From: Pseudoleptotrichia goodfellowii
GTDB taxonomy: Bacteria > Fusobacteriota > Fusobacteriia > Fusobacteriales > Leptotrichiaceae
Assembly (NCBI RefSeq): GCF_007990505.1
Contig: NZ_AP019822.1
Location: 2,105,568 to 2,169,567, forward strand
Length of the DNA: 64,000 nucleotides
Direction of reading: 5' to 3'
Shown one piece after another: positions 8,511 to 17,068 of this stretch. The notes below the pieces were generated by a model. That model was not told where the DNA came from, did no database searches, and saw only the letters and a program-made list of their open reading frames with translations. The stretch's first letter is position 1; every line of letters starts with the position of its first letter. A program made the translations under genes and the position numbers.

Positions 8511-10302
8511 ACGGTTCACCTAACTCCTTTAATTTTTTCTTTGCCTCATCTACTCTATCATTCAAATACTTTATGGCTTCATCTTTATTCTTAAAAACAC
8601 CTTCAAACACTACATGATTTTGATAATTTGTAAGTAAATTATAAGGATTCCCAAGTTCTCTTGAATCTATAAAACCGCCTGCTAAATCAAGTGGCTTTGA
8701 AAATTCATCAAATAGTTTGTGTCTTCTTGTTATTTTTACTACTAAACCCTTTTCATTTTTTGAAATATCAATTATAGTCTTACTTATCACGCTTCCGTTT
8801 CTATAAGTTATATCTAAGTCCTCTGGAGATAAAATAGCTTTATCTAATCCAAGATTTTTCCCTCCAAAAACATTTTTTTCTCCAATAAAATTTTGTTTTA
8901 CAACCTCATTTTTTATCTTTCCGCTTACCAAACCTTTTCTATTAAAATGTGAAATTGAACTTTTAAAAACTTCAATATTTGTTTTATACATAGCTATTGT
9001 ATACGGTTTACTATTTTCAAGTTTTCTAAAACCTTTTGGATCAAAAACATCAACTCTTAAACCTTTTGTTCCATCTTCATCTCTTGACATATACTTGTTT
9101 TGAACTTCCTTTGGTAAATAGTAAAATCCAAAATAAGGTGATATAACTGCAATTTTATATGGAGTTTTATAAGAATAATCTGTCAAATCTTTAAGAAAAC
9201 TGTTACTACCTATTGCATATCTTTTTGTTAATAATTTATGTTCTACAACTCTTGATTTATTAACATTATCCTCCCACATATAATAATAATCCCCCGTAAC
9301 CTCACTATTAGGATCAAATTGTGCGTACTCAAAGTCATATGGATTTACTTTCTTATCGCTCTTTCCTTTTGTTCTGTCTTCTATTTCTTTATACGCTATC
9401 TCTCCTGCTACCGTTCCTTTTTCCTGTCCTTCTCCGTTAGGTTTCGTTCTTCCTCTGTCAAACTCGTCTCTTATCCCCCACTCTCTTCCTATTCCTGCTC
9501 TTATCTCGTCTTCATTCGCATTCTCATTTATATAGATTTTTCCTGTTACCTTATCATAAAAGTAATTTATCTCCTGCCCCTGTTCTCTTACCTGAGCTAT
9601 TCTCTCTTTTATCTTTTCCGGTAAATTAGGGTCATCAGGATTAAATCTTCCCCCTATGCCAAGTCGTTTCTGTACATCAGGATCACTTAAATCTCCTTCT
9701 GCTATCAATTTCATATCAGGAGCTGTCTTAAACCTTATTATATTTTCCTTTATCTCTTCATATCTTCGTCTTTCAGGTTCTGATATATCGCTGTTATCAT
9801 CTCCTCTTAATATATTATCTATTTTCTTTAAGGCTCCTTCTACTGTTGTACTGCCTTCAAGTACTGCTATTCCTACATCTTCTTTAAACTTTGCAGGATG
9901 TAATGCATAATCTATAGTTTGACTTTCTACATATACATTTGTACTGCTATGGTCATCTCTTGTTGTTTCATTGGCTTTACTTCTGTCTCTGTTTATAGAG
10001 CTTCCTGTTGCACTTCCTATTTCTACATTTCCTATTACTGTATGTCTTGTTATTCCTTCTTTTCTATGATTTTCATTACTTATCCCTGCTCCGCTTGTTC
10101 CTATTGAGCCGCCTGTTGTTGTTAAACTGTCATGATTGTATAAGTCTTTTCCTTTGTATTCATTTATCTTCAGTTTTCCGTTTCCTTCTCCTATTATTCC
10201 TGCTGTGTTTTCTACTTTCCCTATTGTAAGGTTACTTCCTTCTCCCAAGATAAATGTTGTCTGATTATCTACATAGGCTCTGCCTCCGTTTGGAAAGTTC
10301 AT
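8491..10302 (-). CDS. Orphan CdiA C-terminal toxin cassette 3 (pretoxin type B, unrecognised toxin)
   Basis: 603 residues. Common segment to about residue 115, type B pretoxin to SEVTGD near residue 337, then a ~266-residue C-terminal domain found nowhere else in the window. That domain begins YYYMWEDNVNKSRVVEHKLL and ends with a lysine/glutamate-rich tail. It has no obvious catalytic motif that I recognise. The common segment lacks one residue relative to the other cassettes (IIGEGNGK rather than IIGVEGNGK). The ATG is in the boundary hairpin. Immunity gene overlaps its 3' end. Confidence 0.78.
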   Translation of the reverse strand: MNFPNGGRAYVDNQTTFILGEGSNLTIGKVENTAGIIGEGNGKLKINEYKGKDLYNHDSLTTTGGSIGTSGAGISNENHRKEGITRHTVIGNVEIGSATGSSINRDRSKANETTRDDHSSTNVYVESQTIDYALHPAKFKEDVGIAVLEGSTTVEGALKKIDNILRGDDNSDISEPERRRYEEIKENIIRFKTAPDMKLIAEGDLSDPDVQKRLGIGGRFNPDDPNLPEKIKERIAQVREQGQEINYFYDKVTGKIYINENANEDEIRAGIGREWGIRDEFDRGRTKPNGEGQEKGTVAGEIAYKEIEDRTKGKSDKKVNPYDFEYAQFDPNSEVTGDYYYMWEDNVNKSRVVEHKLLTKRYAIGSNSFLKDLTDYSYKTPYKIAVISPYFGFYYLPKEVQNKYMSRDEDGTKGLRVDVFDPKGFRKLENSKPYTIAMYKTNIEVFKSSISHFNRKGLVSGKIKNEVVKQNFIGEKNVFGGKNLGLDKAILSPEDLDITYRNGSVISKTIIDISKNEKGLVVKITRRHKLFDEFSKPLDLAGGFIDSRELGNPYNLLTNYQNHVVFEGVFKNKDEAIKYLNDRVDEAKKKLKELGEPYEEKKK

Positions 10303-10375
10303 GAGGGCTCATTGCCGCCCTCATACTCCCGCTACCCGCGTTCTCCGCTCCTTACGTCGACTCCGAAAATGCGGG
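10300..10375 (-). repeat. Cassette-boundary hairpin repeat, copy 3
   Basis: ATGAGGGC/GCCCTCAT stem, GCGGGTAGCGGGAG block and CCCGCATT edge as in the other copies; the SD-like block is GTAAGGAG here instead of GAAAGGAG. Contains the ATG of cassette 3. Confidence 0.85.
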
Positions 10376-10386
10376 GAATCTTTTTA

Positions 10387-11082
10387 TTATTTAATTAACT
10401 TTTCTAATCCTAATTCAATCAATGATTGTTTTTCTCTTTCTATAATATATTGATCTATATTTTCTTTACCTTCCTTTAATTTTCTTTCAAGCAATAAAGC
10501 TTCGTCTAACACTTTTTTTAACCACTCCTTCTTTTGTCTCTCTTCTTCTGACCAACTTTCCATATATTCTTTTTTCACTTTTTCTACATATTGTAAAATT
10601 TCATCATATCTTTTAAATTTTGCCATACTCGCTGCTTGAGTTATATATCTATTTATAATTGTTTGATATGATATTGAAATATATTTCAATATCTCTTTCT
10701 CATTATCCATTTTATTAAACCAATTATACAAATCTGTTTGTATTACATTTAACATTTCCTGCATATTTTTTTCCATACTTTCATCGTCTTTTATATCCCA
10801 CCAATAAGTATAACGGGTATTCATAAATTTTCCTAATCTTAATCCTATCGTTATAGATTCTTTTGTAGCCCCACAGTATATTGGAAGAATAGCACAATTT
10901 ACATTTAATTCTTCTCGATGTTTCTGAAAATTTAATGTTTCAATCATACCCAGCTTATTTATTCTATAAAAATTTATTGTGCCTTTCTTATAAAATCCAT
11001 CTTTCTTTAAAGGTTTATCAAAATATTCCCTAAAATTTCTTTTGTATAAGTCATTAAACTCTTTTGTTGTTAATTCTCTCAT
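10387..11082 (-). CDS. Predicted immunity protein of cassette 4 (DUF4304-like)
   Basis: 231 residues, soluble, no signal peptide. The N-terminal ~120 residues fit the DUF4304 pattern: a helix, then KKDGFYKKGTINFYRINKLG, and NFQKHREELNVN. The C-terminal half is helical and charged. Good SD (TAGGAGG) before the ATG. It directly follows the frameshifted nuclease toxin of cassette 4. A cytoplasmic immunity protein fits a nuclease toxin. DUF4304 membership is from recognised motif shape and has not been checked against a profile. The gene is intact although its toxin is broken. Confidence 0.6.
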   Translation of the reverse strand: MRELTTKEFNDLYKRNFREYFDKPLKKDGFYKKGTINFYRINKLGMIETLNFQKHREELNVNCAILPIYCGATKESITIGLRLGKFMNTRYTYWWDIKDDESMEKNMQEMLNVIQTDLYNWFNKMDNEKEILKYISISYQTIINRYITQAASMAKFKRYDEILQYVEKVKKEYMESWSEEERQKKEWLKKVLDEALLLERKLKEGKENIDQYIIEREKQSLIELGLEKLIK

Positions 11083-11111
11083 CTTTATCCTCCTATTTTA
11101 TTCCATAAATA

Positions 11112-13495
11112 TTATATTTTCTTTTTTATTATTTTATTTGATTTTCTAATTATATCCTCTGTTATTTTTTGTCTTATTTCAGGTGTAATTTTTTGACCTC
11201 TTGTATCTATTACAATTTTTTGTGTCGCAGTTTCAGGTAATTCTTCTGCTCTTTTAATTGCCTGTTTTCCTATATTTGAGGTCATACTGTTATAATTTTC
11301 TTGATTATAATTCTTTATTTCATATGTTTCCTTTACAATACCGTTTTCTACTACAGAATTTTCAGGTCTTACTGAACCTTTTATTCCATATTTCACATTC
11401 TCTCCACCCTTATATGACTCTTGAGTTTCTATCGTTGTATTCGGTTTATCTTTATACATTTCTTTTAAACGGGTAGTGAGTTCAGCTTCTGATTCACTTG
11501 CTGTATATCTTTTATTTGGATTACTCTTAGAACTTGCATAATCATTAAGATTTTTACCAATTTCTTCACTATGACCTTTTTCAAATAATGATTTTGAACT
11601 GCTACTGTAATATTTTACTCCTGTATTAATTACAGTATTTGCAGCACCTCTACCTGCTTCAAACCCTACTATACTTCCTAAAAATTTGCCAAATTCATTA
11701 GCATTTTCTTCGTCTTTTCCATAAAATTTTGTCGCCGATACATCTACTGCTTTTTTATTAAATTCTTTTATTTTGGGATTAATACTTCCCTTTATTTCAG
11801 GATACATTTCAGGATAATTATTCTTTATATATTCTGCATCTTTAGTTGAATATTGAGGCTTTCTAATCCCATGAAGCAATTGTTCTTCATTTGTATTTAC
11901 AGGGGTAGATGTCGCAAAAAATAATGCTGCAACCGGATTAAGTTTTTCAGCGACTCCTATCACTATGCCTAATGGTGTACTTTCTTTTGTTTCCTCCTTA
12001 AATCCTGAAATAAAACTTGAAAAATTCTTATTTTTCCCTTCTAATTTATCCAAACGTTTTTTCAAAGCCGCTTTTTCTTCGGGTGTTTTAGATTCTTCTA
12101 TTTTCTTTTCTACCTTTGATATCTCTCGAATTTTTTGAAGTTTGTTTTTATCTCTTTTTAGATGTTCTTGATCTAATATTCTAAAATCAGCCATAGTAGG
12201 AGGCACTTTACAATTAATTAATATTCTTCCACCTTTATAACAAGCTCCTTTTTCATCCCCCACATGTTCACCAAAATCAGCTTTACTGTAATCTTTTCCG
12301 TCTGATTTTGTCTGTATCGGTATATTTCCTTCCTCATACGTCTTGTTAAAGAAGTCATTCGTTGCTCTTCCTGTACTTTCCAGTCCTTTTTCTTCCGAAC
12401 CTTCAGGTACCTTTCTTTGTCTTCCTTCTACTTTCCTATTACATGACTTCCTTCTTCTGTTATCGTTCCTATCAGTCCTGCTCTATCTTGGTTTTCTTTT
12501 GCTTCTGTGTTTATTATTATCGTATGTTTTCCGTCTTTTCCTACATACGCTGTTCCTGCCTTTATTTTTCCTGCCTCATCTATTAGTTGCGGTGCTTTAT
12601 CAGGTGTTGTGAATATTATTTCTATGTCATATCCCAAATCCTTATACGTATCTTTTAATGTCTTTGATATATCTTCCTGAGTCGTTGATTTTCTTAATCT
12701 TTCTCCCCCTATATTTTCTATCGTTCTTTGGAGTCTTCCTTCACTTAACTGTCCTAAGAAGTTTCTGTTATCGTCTCCTCTGTCATTTAATGATTCTTTT
12801 ATTGCTCTTCCTATATCTTTTATCTCATCTTTTGCCTTCCCTAAATCTTCTTTAAACTTTCCAGGATTTAATGCATATTCTATTGTTTGACTCTCTATAT
12901 TTATGTTTGTACTTTTATGTGTATCTTTCGTTGTTTCATTTGCTTTACTTAAGTCTCTATTTATAGGAGAACCTGTTGCACTTCCTATTTCTACATTTCC
13001 TATTACTGTATGTCTTGTTATTCCTTCTTTTCTATGATTTTCATTATTTACGCCTATTCCGTTGACTTTTGCTCCGCCTTTTCCAAAGTCCACTCCTATT
13101 GAGCCGCCTGTTGTTGTCAGATTATCGTGATTGTATAAGTCTGTTCCTTTATACTCATTTATCTTCAGTTTTCCGTTTCCTTCTACTCCTATTATTCCTG
13201 CTGTGTTTTCTGCTTTCCCTATTGTAAGGTTACTTCCTTCTCCCAAGATAAATGTTGTCTGATTATCTACATAGGCTCTGTTTCCGTTTGTTCTGCTTCC
13301 ACTTATTGAAGCTGAACTCGGTACTCCGTTTGAGCCTACTCCTATTGTTACTCCACTGCTACTTCCTGTTGTTTTACTTATGTTCTGTTTACTTTCTTCT
13401 ACAAGGTTTTCTATTGTTCCTGTTACTTTGCCACCTTCCTGATTAAAACCTGATAATCTCATGTTCTTTGTGTTGTTATGGACTTGGAAGTTCAT
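11112..13495 (-). pseudogene. Orphan CdiA C-terminal toxin cassette 4 (type A, PD-(D/E)XK-like nuclease), frameshifted
   Basis: Two reading frames make up one cassette. The first (ATG at 13495, MNFQVHNNTKNMRLSGFN) carries a longer cdiA-homologous lead than cassettes 1-3 and the type A pretoxin, but stops after GSHVIGK near 12428. In the intact copies the codons there read GGA AAA GTA; here one A is missing and TAG results. The frame then resumes through FGEHVGD (about 12256) into the toxin. The C-terminal toxin has the pattern KGSVRPENS, YEIKNYN, Q-x3-R-x3-LP, KIVIDTRGQ, which resembles the CdiA restriction-endonuclease-fold RNase/DNase toxins. One base of correction would restore the whole gene. 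Confidence 0.75.
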
Positions 13496-13571
13496 GAGGG
13501 GCTTATCGCCGCCCCTCATACTCCCGCTACCCGCGACCTACGCTCCTTTCAGTCGACTTCGGTAATGCGGG
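13493..13571 (-). repeat. Cassette-boundary hairpin repeat, copy 4
   Basis: Stem is 9 bp here, ATGAGGGGC/GCCCCTCAT, with loop GGCGATAA. Relative to copies 1-3 an extra G on one arm is matched by an extra C on the other, a compensatory change. Carries the ATG of cassette 4. Confidence 0.85.
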
Positions 13572-13586
13572 AGATTTTTTATTATT

Positions 13587-13964
13587 TTATTTTTTATAAA
13601 TGTCATCTGTATCTATTATTTCTTCATAACTGTAATCTTTAATTTCTTTTTCTAAAAATTCTTTCCATTTTGACATAGCATACGTCACCACTTCTCTATC
13701 TATATATACTTTATCGGGATAACTTGTATTTGATAACTCAATAGATACAATATTACCTAAAATATCTACATCCCAACCTTCTGAGCCTATAGCACGTTTT
13801 TTTACATCTTTATTACCTAAAAATTTAAGCTCATGAACAGCTAATTCTAAATTTGTATCGGCTACGTATTCTGCTAAAAACTCTTCATCATGTTTACCAT
13901 TAAATGATAAACTACAAGGTTCATATTCATTCAAATATTTTTCGTATTTAAAAATCAATTTCAT
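13587..13964 (-). CDS. Predicted cytosolic immunity protein of the EndoU cassette (5)
   Basis: 125 residues, acidic, no signal or membrane segment, no family recognised. SD AGGAGAAG precedes the ATG. It follows the EndoU toxin gene by 27 bp. A small acidic cytosolic partner is what is expected for neutralising a tRNA/RNA-cleaving toxin by active-site blockade. Visible features are an N-terminal beta segment (MKLIFKYEKYL), GWDVDILGNIVSIELSN in the middle and a charged helical C-terminus. Function rests on position. Confidence 0.62.
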   Translation of the reverse strand: MKLIFKYEKYLNEYEPCSLSFNGKHDEEFLAEYVADTNLELAVHELKFLGNKDVKKRAIGSEGWDVDILGNIVSIELSNTSYPDKVYIDREVVTYAMSKWKEFLEKEIKDYSYEEIIDTDDIYKK

Positions 13965-13991
13965 TTTTAACTTCTCCTATATTCTATTATT

Positions 13992-16694
13992 CTATTTTAT
14001 CGGATATACACTTGTAATATTTCCATTTTTATCTATATACCCTCTTACTTCAATCCCTGATGGAGTTCTACCTTTCCATTTATATATCCCCGTCATAGTT
14101 TTATTTTTAAAAGCTATGTCTACTTCCACTTTTATTCTATCCGCTGTCCAATGTTCAGGAAACATTGTTGATTTTCCACTATTATTTGACTTAGGAATAA
14201 AATTATTAGGATTTTTGGGATCTTGAATTTCAATCTCTGCTTCATAAACTCCACTCGGATATCTCTTGGTTACTTGTTTTACCTTTACATTTCCTAAAGT
14301 TGTATGACCCCCTTTTACTTTTCCATTTTTCATTTCTGCATTAATTATATGTCCTTCAAAATTTTCAAATTTAGCTTCAACATTATTCACTCGCTTACTT
14401 GCCTGCAAATTAGCAAAATGCTCTTTTTCTCTGTTGTTTATTTTTGCATGTAATTCTTTGTTTATCTCTCTTTTTCCTTGTGAACCACCACTTCCAGTTT
14501 CCTGATTTTTACTATTCGCCACTACTGCCGCTTTCTTAGCTTCATACATCGGTCTATAAGTTTGTACGTACTGTGAGGCATATTGCATGCCTTGTCCTGT
14601 CATCATATTTAATACATCATAATCATCTTCTCCAAAACCTATAGTTGTCATTGTACTTTTTATAGGATTTATTATTCCTTTGAAACTTCTATTTACATTT
14701 GCTTCTTTTCCTGCCTTTAACTTTGCATACTCTTCTCCCGATGTCCCTTTTATTGTATATCCTTCATTTGTAATGCCTTGCAGTATCTTTTGCCCTCCTA
14801 TAAATGCCTCGTTCCCTCCAAAGCCCACATTTGTTGCTCCTGCTCCTGCTGCTAAACAACCTCCTCCTGCTGTTTCTGCACACGTTCCAATCCCTACTAC
14901 AAAAGCACTTGCTCCTGCTCCTGCTCTTATTACTCCTCCTGCTCCCTGTGCTGTTCCTTCTATTACCATTCCGACTTTTTCTTCTTTATTCATTTCAGCA
15001 TATTCTTTTGTTAACCCATATCCTTTTATGAATAAGCCACCACTTGATACACCTCTCCCTGCATTTATATCTCTTCTGAAATCTGTTATTGTCGGGTGAG
15101 GTGTAGTGTAATAATAATATTCTTCATTATTTGCCAAATATTTTTCTTCAAACCATTCTTTTGATGCTTTTGCTTTTGGATTTCCCAAACTTTCTTCTAT
15201 TAAATATTTTCCTTCAAGTGTATTTATAAGTTTAATATTATAATCCTTATACTCACTTCTCAAGTCAGGATTTTTAGATAAATATATTAAATAATCATAG
15301 TCTTCTTTACTTACTATTCTTCTTCCTATATATTTTTTACTTATCTCAGCTATTTCTTTATTTTTTTCTTCCTGTTTTTTCCTTTCTTCTTCCTGTCTTT
15401 TCTTCGCTTTTTCTGCTTCTGCTGCTTTTCTCTTTTTCTCATTTTTTGCTTTTACTTCCGCCGCTTTTTCTTTTATCGCATTTTTTGATTCTTCTACTGT
15501 TTTTTTACGTTTTTCTCCTCCTGCTATTATATTTTTAGTATCTTTTCCAAGAACTTTTCCTGTTTTGCCGAAGGTTTCTACTGCTTTACCTAAACTTCCT
15601 TTTATGTCTCCTTTTCTTAATCTTGATCCTGATTCTCCCAATCCTGCAAAAAATTTGTCTATATGAGCTTTTGTAAAGTCTCCACTAACCTCACTGTCAG
15701 GATCAAATTGTGCGTACTCAAAGTCATAAGGATTTACTTTCTTATCACTCTTTTCTTTTGTTCTGTCTTCTATTTCTTTATACGCTATCTCTCCTGCGAC
15801 CGTTCCTTTTTCCTGTCCTTCTCCGTTAGGTTTCGTTCTTCCTCTGTAAAACTCGTCTCTTATCCCCCACTCTCTTCCTATTCCTGCTCTTATCTCATCC
15901 TCATCTGCATTCTCATTTATGTATATCTTTCCTGTTACCTTATCATAAAAATAATTTATCTCCTGCCCCTGTTCTCTTACCTGAGCCATTCTCTCTTTTA
16001 TCTTTTCAGGTAAATTAGGGTCATCAGGGTTAAATCTTCCTCCTATACCAAGCCGTTTCTGTACTTCAGGATCACTTAAATCTCCTTCCGCTATTAACTT
16101 CATATCCGGAGCTGTCTTTACCCTTATTATATTTTCCTTTATCTCCTCATATCTTCTCTTTTCTGATTGTGATATGTCGCTGTTATCATCTCCTCTTAAT
16201 ATATTATCTATTTTCTTTAAGGCTCCTTCTACCGTTGCACTTCCTTCAAGTACTGCTATCCCTACATCTTCTTTAAACTTTGCAGGATGCAATGCATAAT
16301 CTATCGTCTGACTTTCTACATATACATTTGTACTGCTATGGTCATCTCTTGTTGTTTCATTGGCTTTACTTCTGTCTCTGTTTATAGGGCTTCCTGTTGC
16401 ACTTCCTATTTCTACATTTCCTATTACTGTATGTCGTGTTATGCCTTCTTTTCTATGATTTTCATTACTTATCCCTGCTCCGCTTGTTCCTATTGAGCCG
16501 CCTGTTGTTGTTAAACTGTCATGATTGTATAAGTCTTTTCCTTTGTATTCATTTATCTTTAGTTTTCCGTTTCCTTCTACTCCTATTATTCCTGCTGTAT
16601 TTTCTGCTTTCCCTATTGTAAGGTTACTTCCTTCTCCCAAGATAAATGTCGTCTGATTATCTACATAGGCTCTGCTGCCGTTTGGGAAATTCAT
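13992..16694 (-). CDS. Orphan CdiA C-terminal toxin cassette 5 (long type B pretoxin, EndoU nuclease)
   Basis: 900 residues. Common segment, type B pretoxin to SEVSGD (about residue 338), then a long extension shared only with cassette 7: a charged coiled coil (KKRQEEERKKQEEKNKEI, about residues 430-450), then a Gly/Ala-rich hydrophobic region (AAGAGATNVGFGG) and an end motif YVQTYRPMYEAK near residue 716. The last ~180 residues match bacterial EndoU nucleases: GGHTTLGNVKV with the catalytic His, SGVYEAEIEIQDP, STMFPEHWTADRIKVEVDIAF, and a C-terminal ITSVYPIK with the S/T-x-Y pair. EndoU toxins cleave RNA, tRNA in studied CDI cases. Its ATG lies in the boundary hairpin with no SD. Confidence 0.85.
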   Translation of the reverse strand: MNFPNGSRAYVDNQTTFILGEGSNLTIGKAENTAGIIGVEGNGKLKINEYKGKDLYNHDSLTTTGGSIGTSGAGISNENHRKEGITRHTVIGNVEIGSATGSPINRDRSKANETTRDDHSSTNVYVESQTIDYALHPAKFKEDVGIAVLEGSATVEGALKKIDNILRGDDNSDISQSEKRRYEEIKENIIRVKTAPDMKLIAEGDLSDPEVQKRLGIGGRFNPDDPNLPEKIKERMAQVREQGQEINYFYDKVTGKIYINENADEDEIRAGIGREWGIRDEFYRGRTKPNGEGQEKGTVAGEIAYKEIEDRTKEKSDKKVNPYDFEYAQFDPDSEVSGDFTKAHIDKFFAGLGESGSRLRKGDIKGSLGKAVETFGKTGKVLGKDTKNIIAGGEKRKKTVEESKNAIKEKAAEVKAKNEKKRKAAEAEKAKKRQEEERKKQEEKNKEIAEISKKYIGRRIVSKEDYDYLIYLSKNPDLRSEYKDYNIKLINTLEGKYLIEESLGNPKAKASKEWFEEKYLANNEEYYYYTTPHPTITDFRRDINAGRGVSSGGLFIKGYGLTKEYAEMNKEEKVGMVIEGTAQGAGGVIRAGAGASAFVVGIGTCAETAGGGCLAAGAGATNVGFGGNEAFIGGQKILQGITNEGYTIKGTSGEEYAKLKAGKEANVNRSFKGIINPIKSTMTTIGFGEDDYDVLNMMTGQGMQYASQYVQTYRPMYEAKKAAVVANSKNQETGSGGSQGKREINKELHAKINNREKEHFANLQASKRVNNVEAKFENFEGHIINAEMKNGKVKGGHTTLGNVKVKQVTKRYPSGVYEAEIEIQDPKNPNNFIPKSNNSGKSTMFPEHWTADRIKVEVDIAFKNKTMTGIYKWKGRTPSGIEVRGYIDKNGNITSVYPIK

Positions 16695-16755
16695 GAGGGC
16701 TCATTGCCGCCCTCATACTCCCCTCCGCTCCTTACGTCGACTCCGAAAATGCGGG
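16692..16755 (-). repeat. Cassette-boundary hairpin repeat, copy 5 (internally deleted)
   Basis: Same stem ATGAGGGC/GCCCTCAT, but about 13 bp between the GGGAG block and the SD-like block (the GTAGCGGG region) are missing, giving a 64-bp unit. Carries the ATG of cassette 5. Confidence 0.8.
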
Positions 16756-16786
16756 AAATTTTAAATAGATGTATATTATTCATATT

Positions 16787-17068
16787 TTACATTATTGAAC
16801 CTATTATTACTGCTCTCATAATAATGTAAAATAATACAAAAATACAAATCCCTTTTATCGTATTTTCTTCTTTTTTAAATTTTTCATCTTCTTTTATAAA
16901 AAAAGAAATTATAAATATCAATATGTTTTTTATTATTTCTTCTAATACAACCCATTCAACAACCGTTGGAGTAAAAAACTTTACACCTATTGTTCTTAGT
17001 AAAAAAAGCAAAACAAATCCTACAAATACTTTCATTAAGTATTTATTCTTTAATATTTGTTTCATCAT
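16787..17068 (-). CDS. Predicted small membrane immunity protein of cassette 6
   Basis: 93 residues with three hydrophobic segments (about residues 13-27, 40-58 and 70-90). No family recognised. Its ATG overlaps the toxin stop (ATGA; toxin ends at 17065), so the pair is translationally coupled; a second ATG follows at once. It is unlike the lipoprotein immunity gene of cassette 2, although the two toxins share a domain. Both immunity proteins are in the envelope, consistent with a toxin acting at the membrane or periplasm. Confidence 0.62.
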   Translation of the reverse strand: MMKQILKNKYLMKVFVGFVLLFLLRTIGVKFFTPTVVEWVVLEEIIKNILIFIISFFIKEDEKFKKEENTIKGICIFVLFYIIMRAVIIGSIM

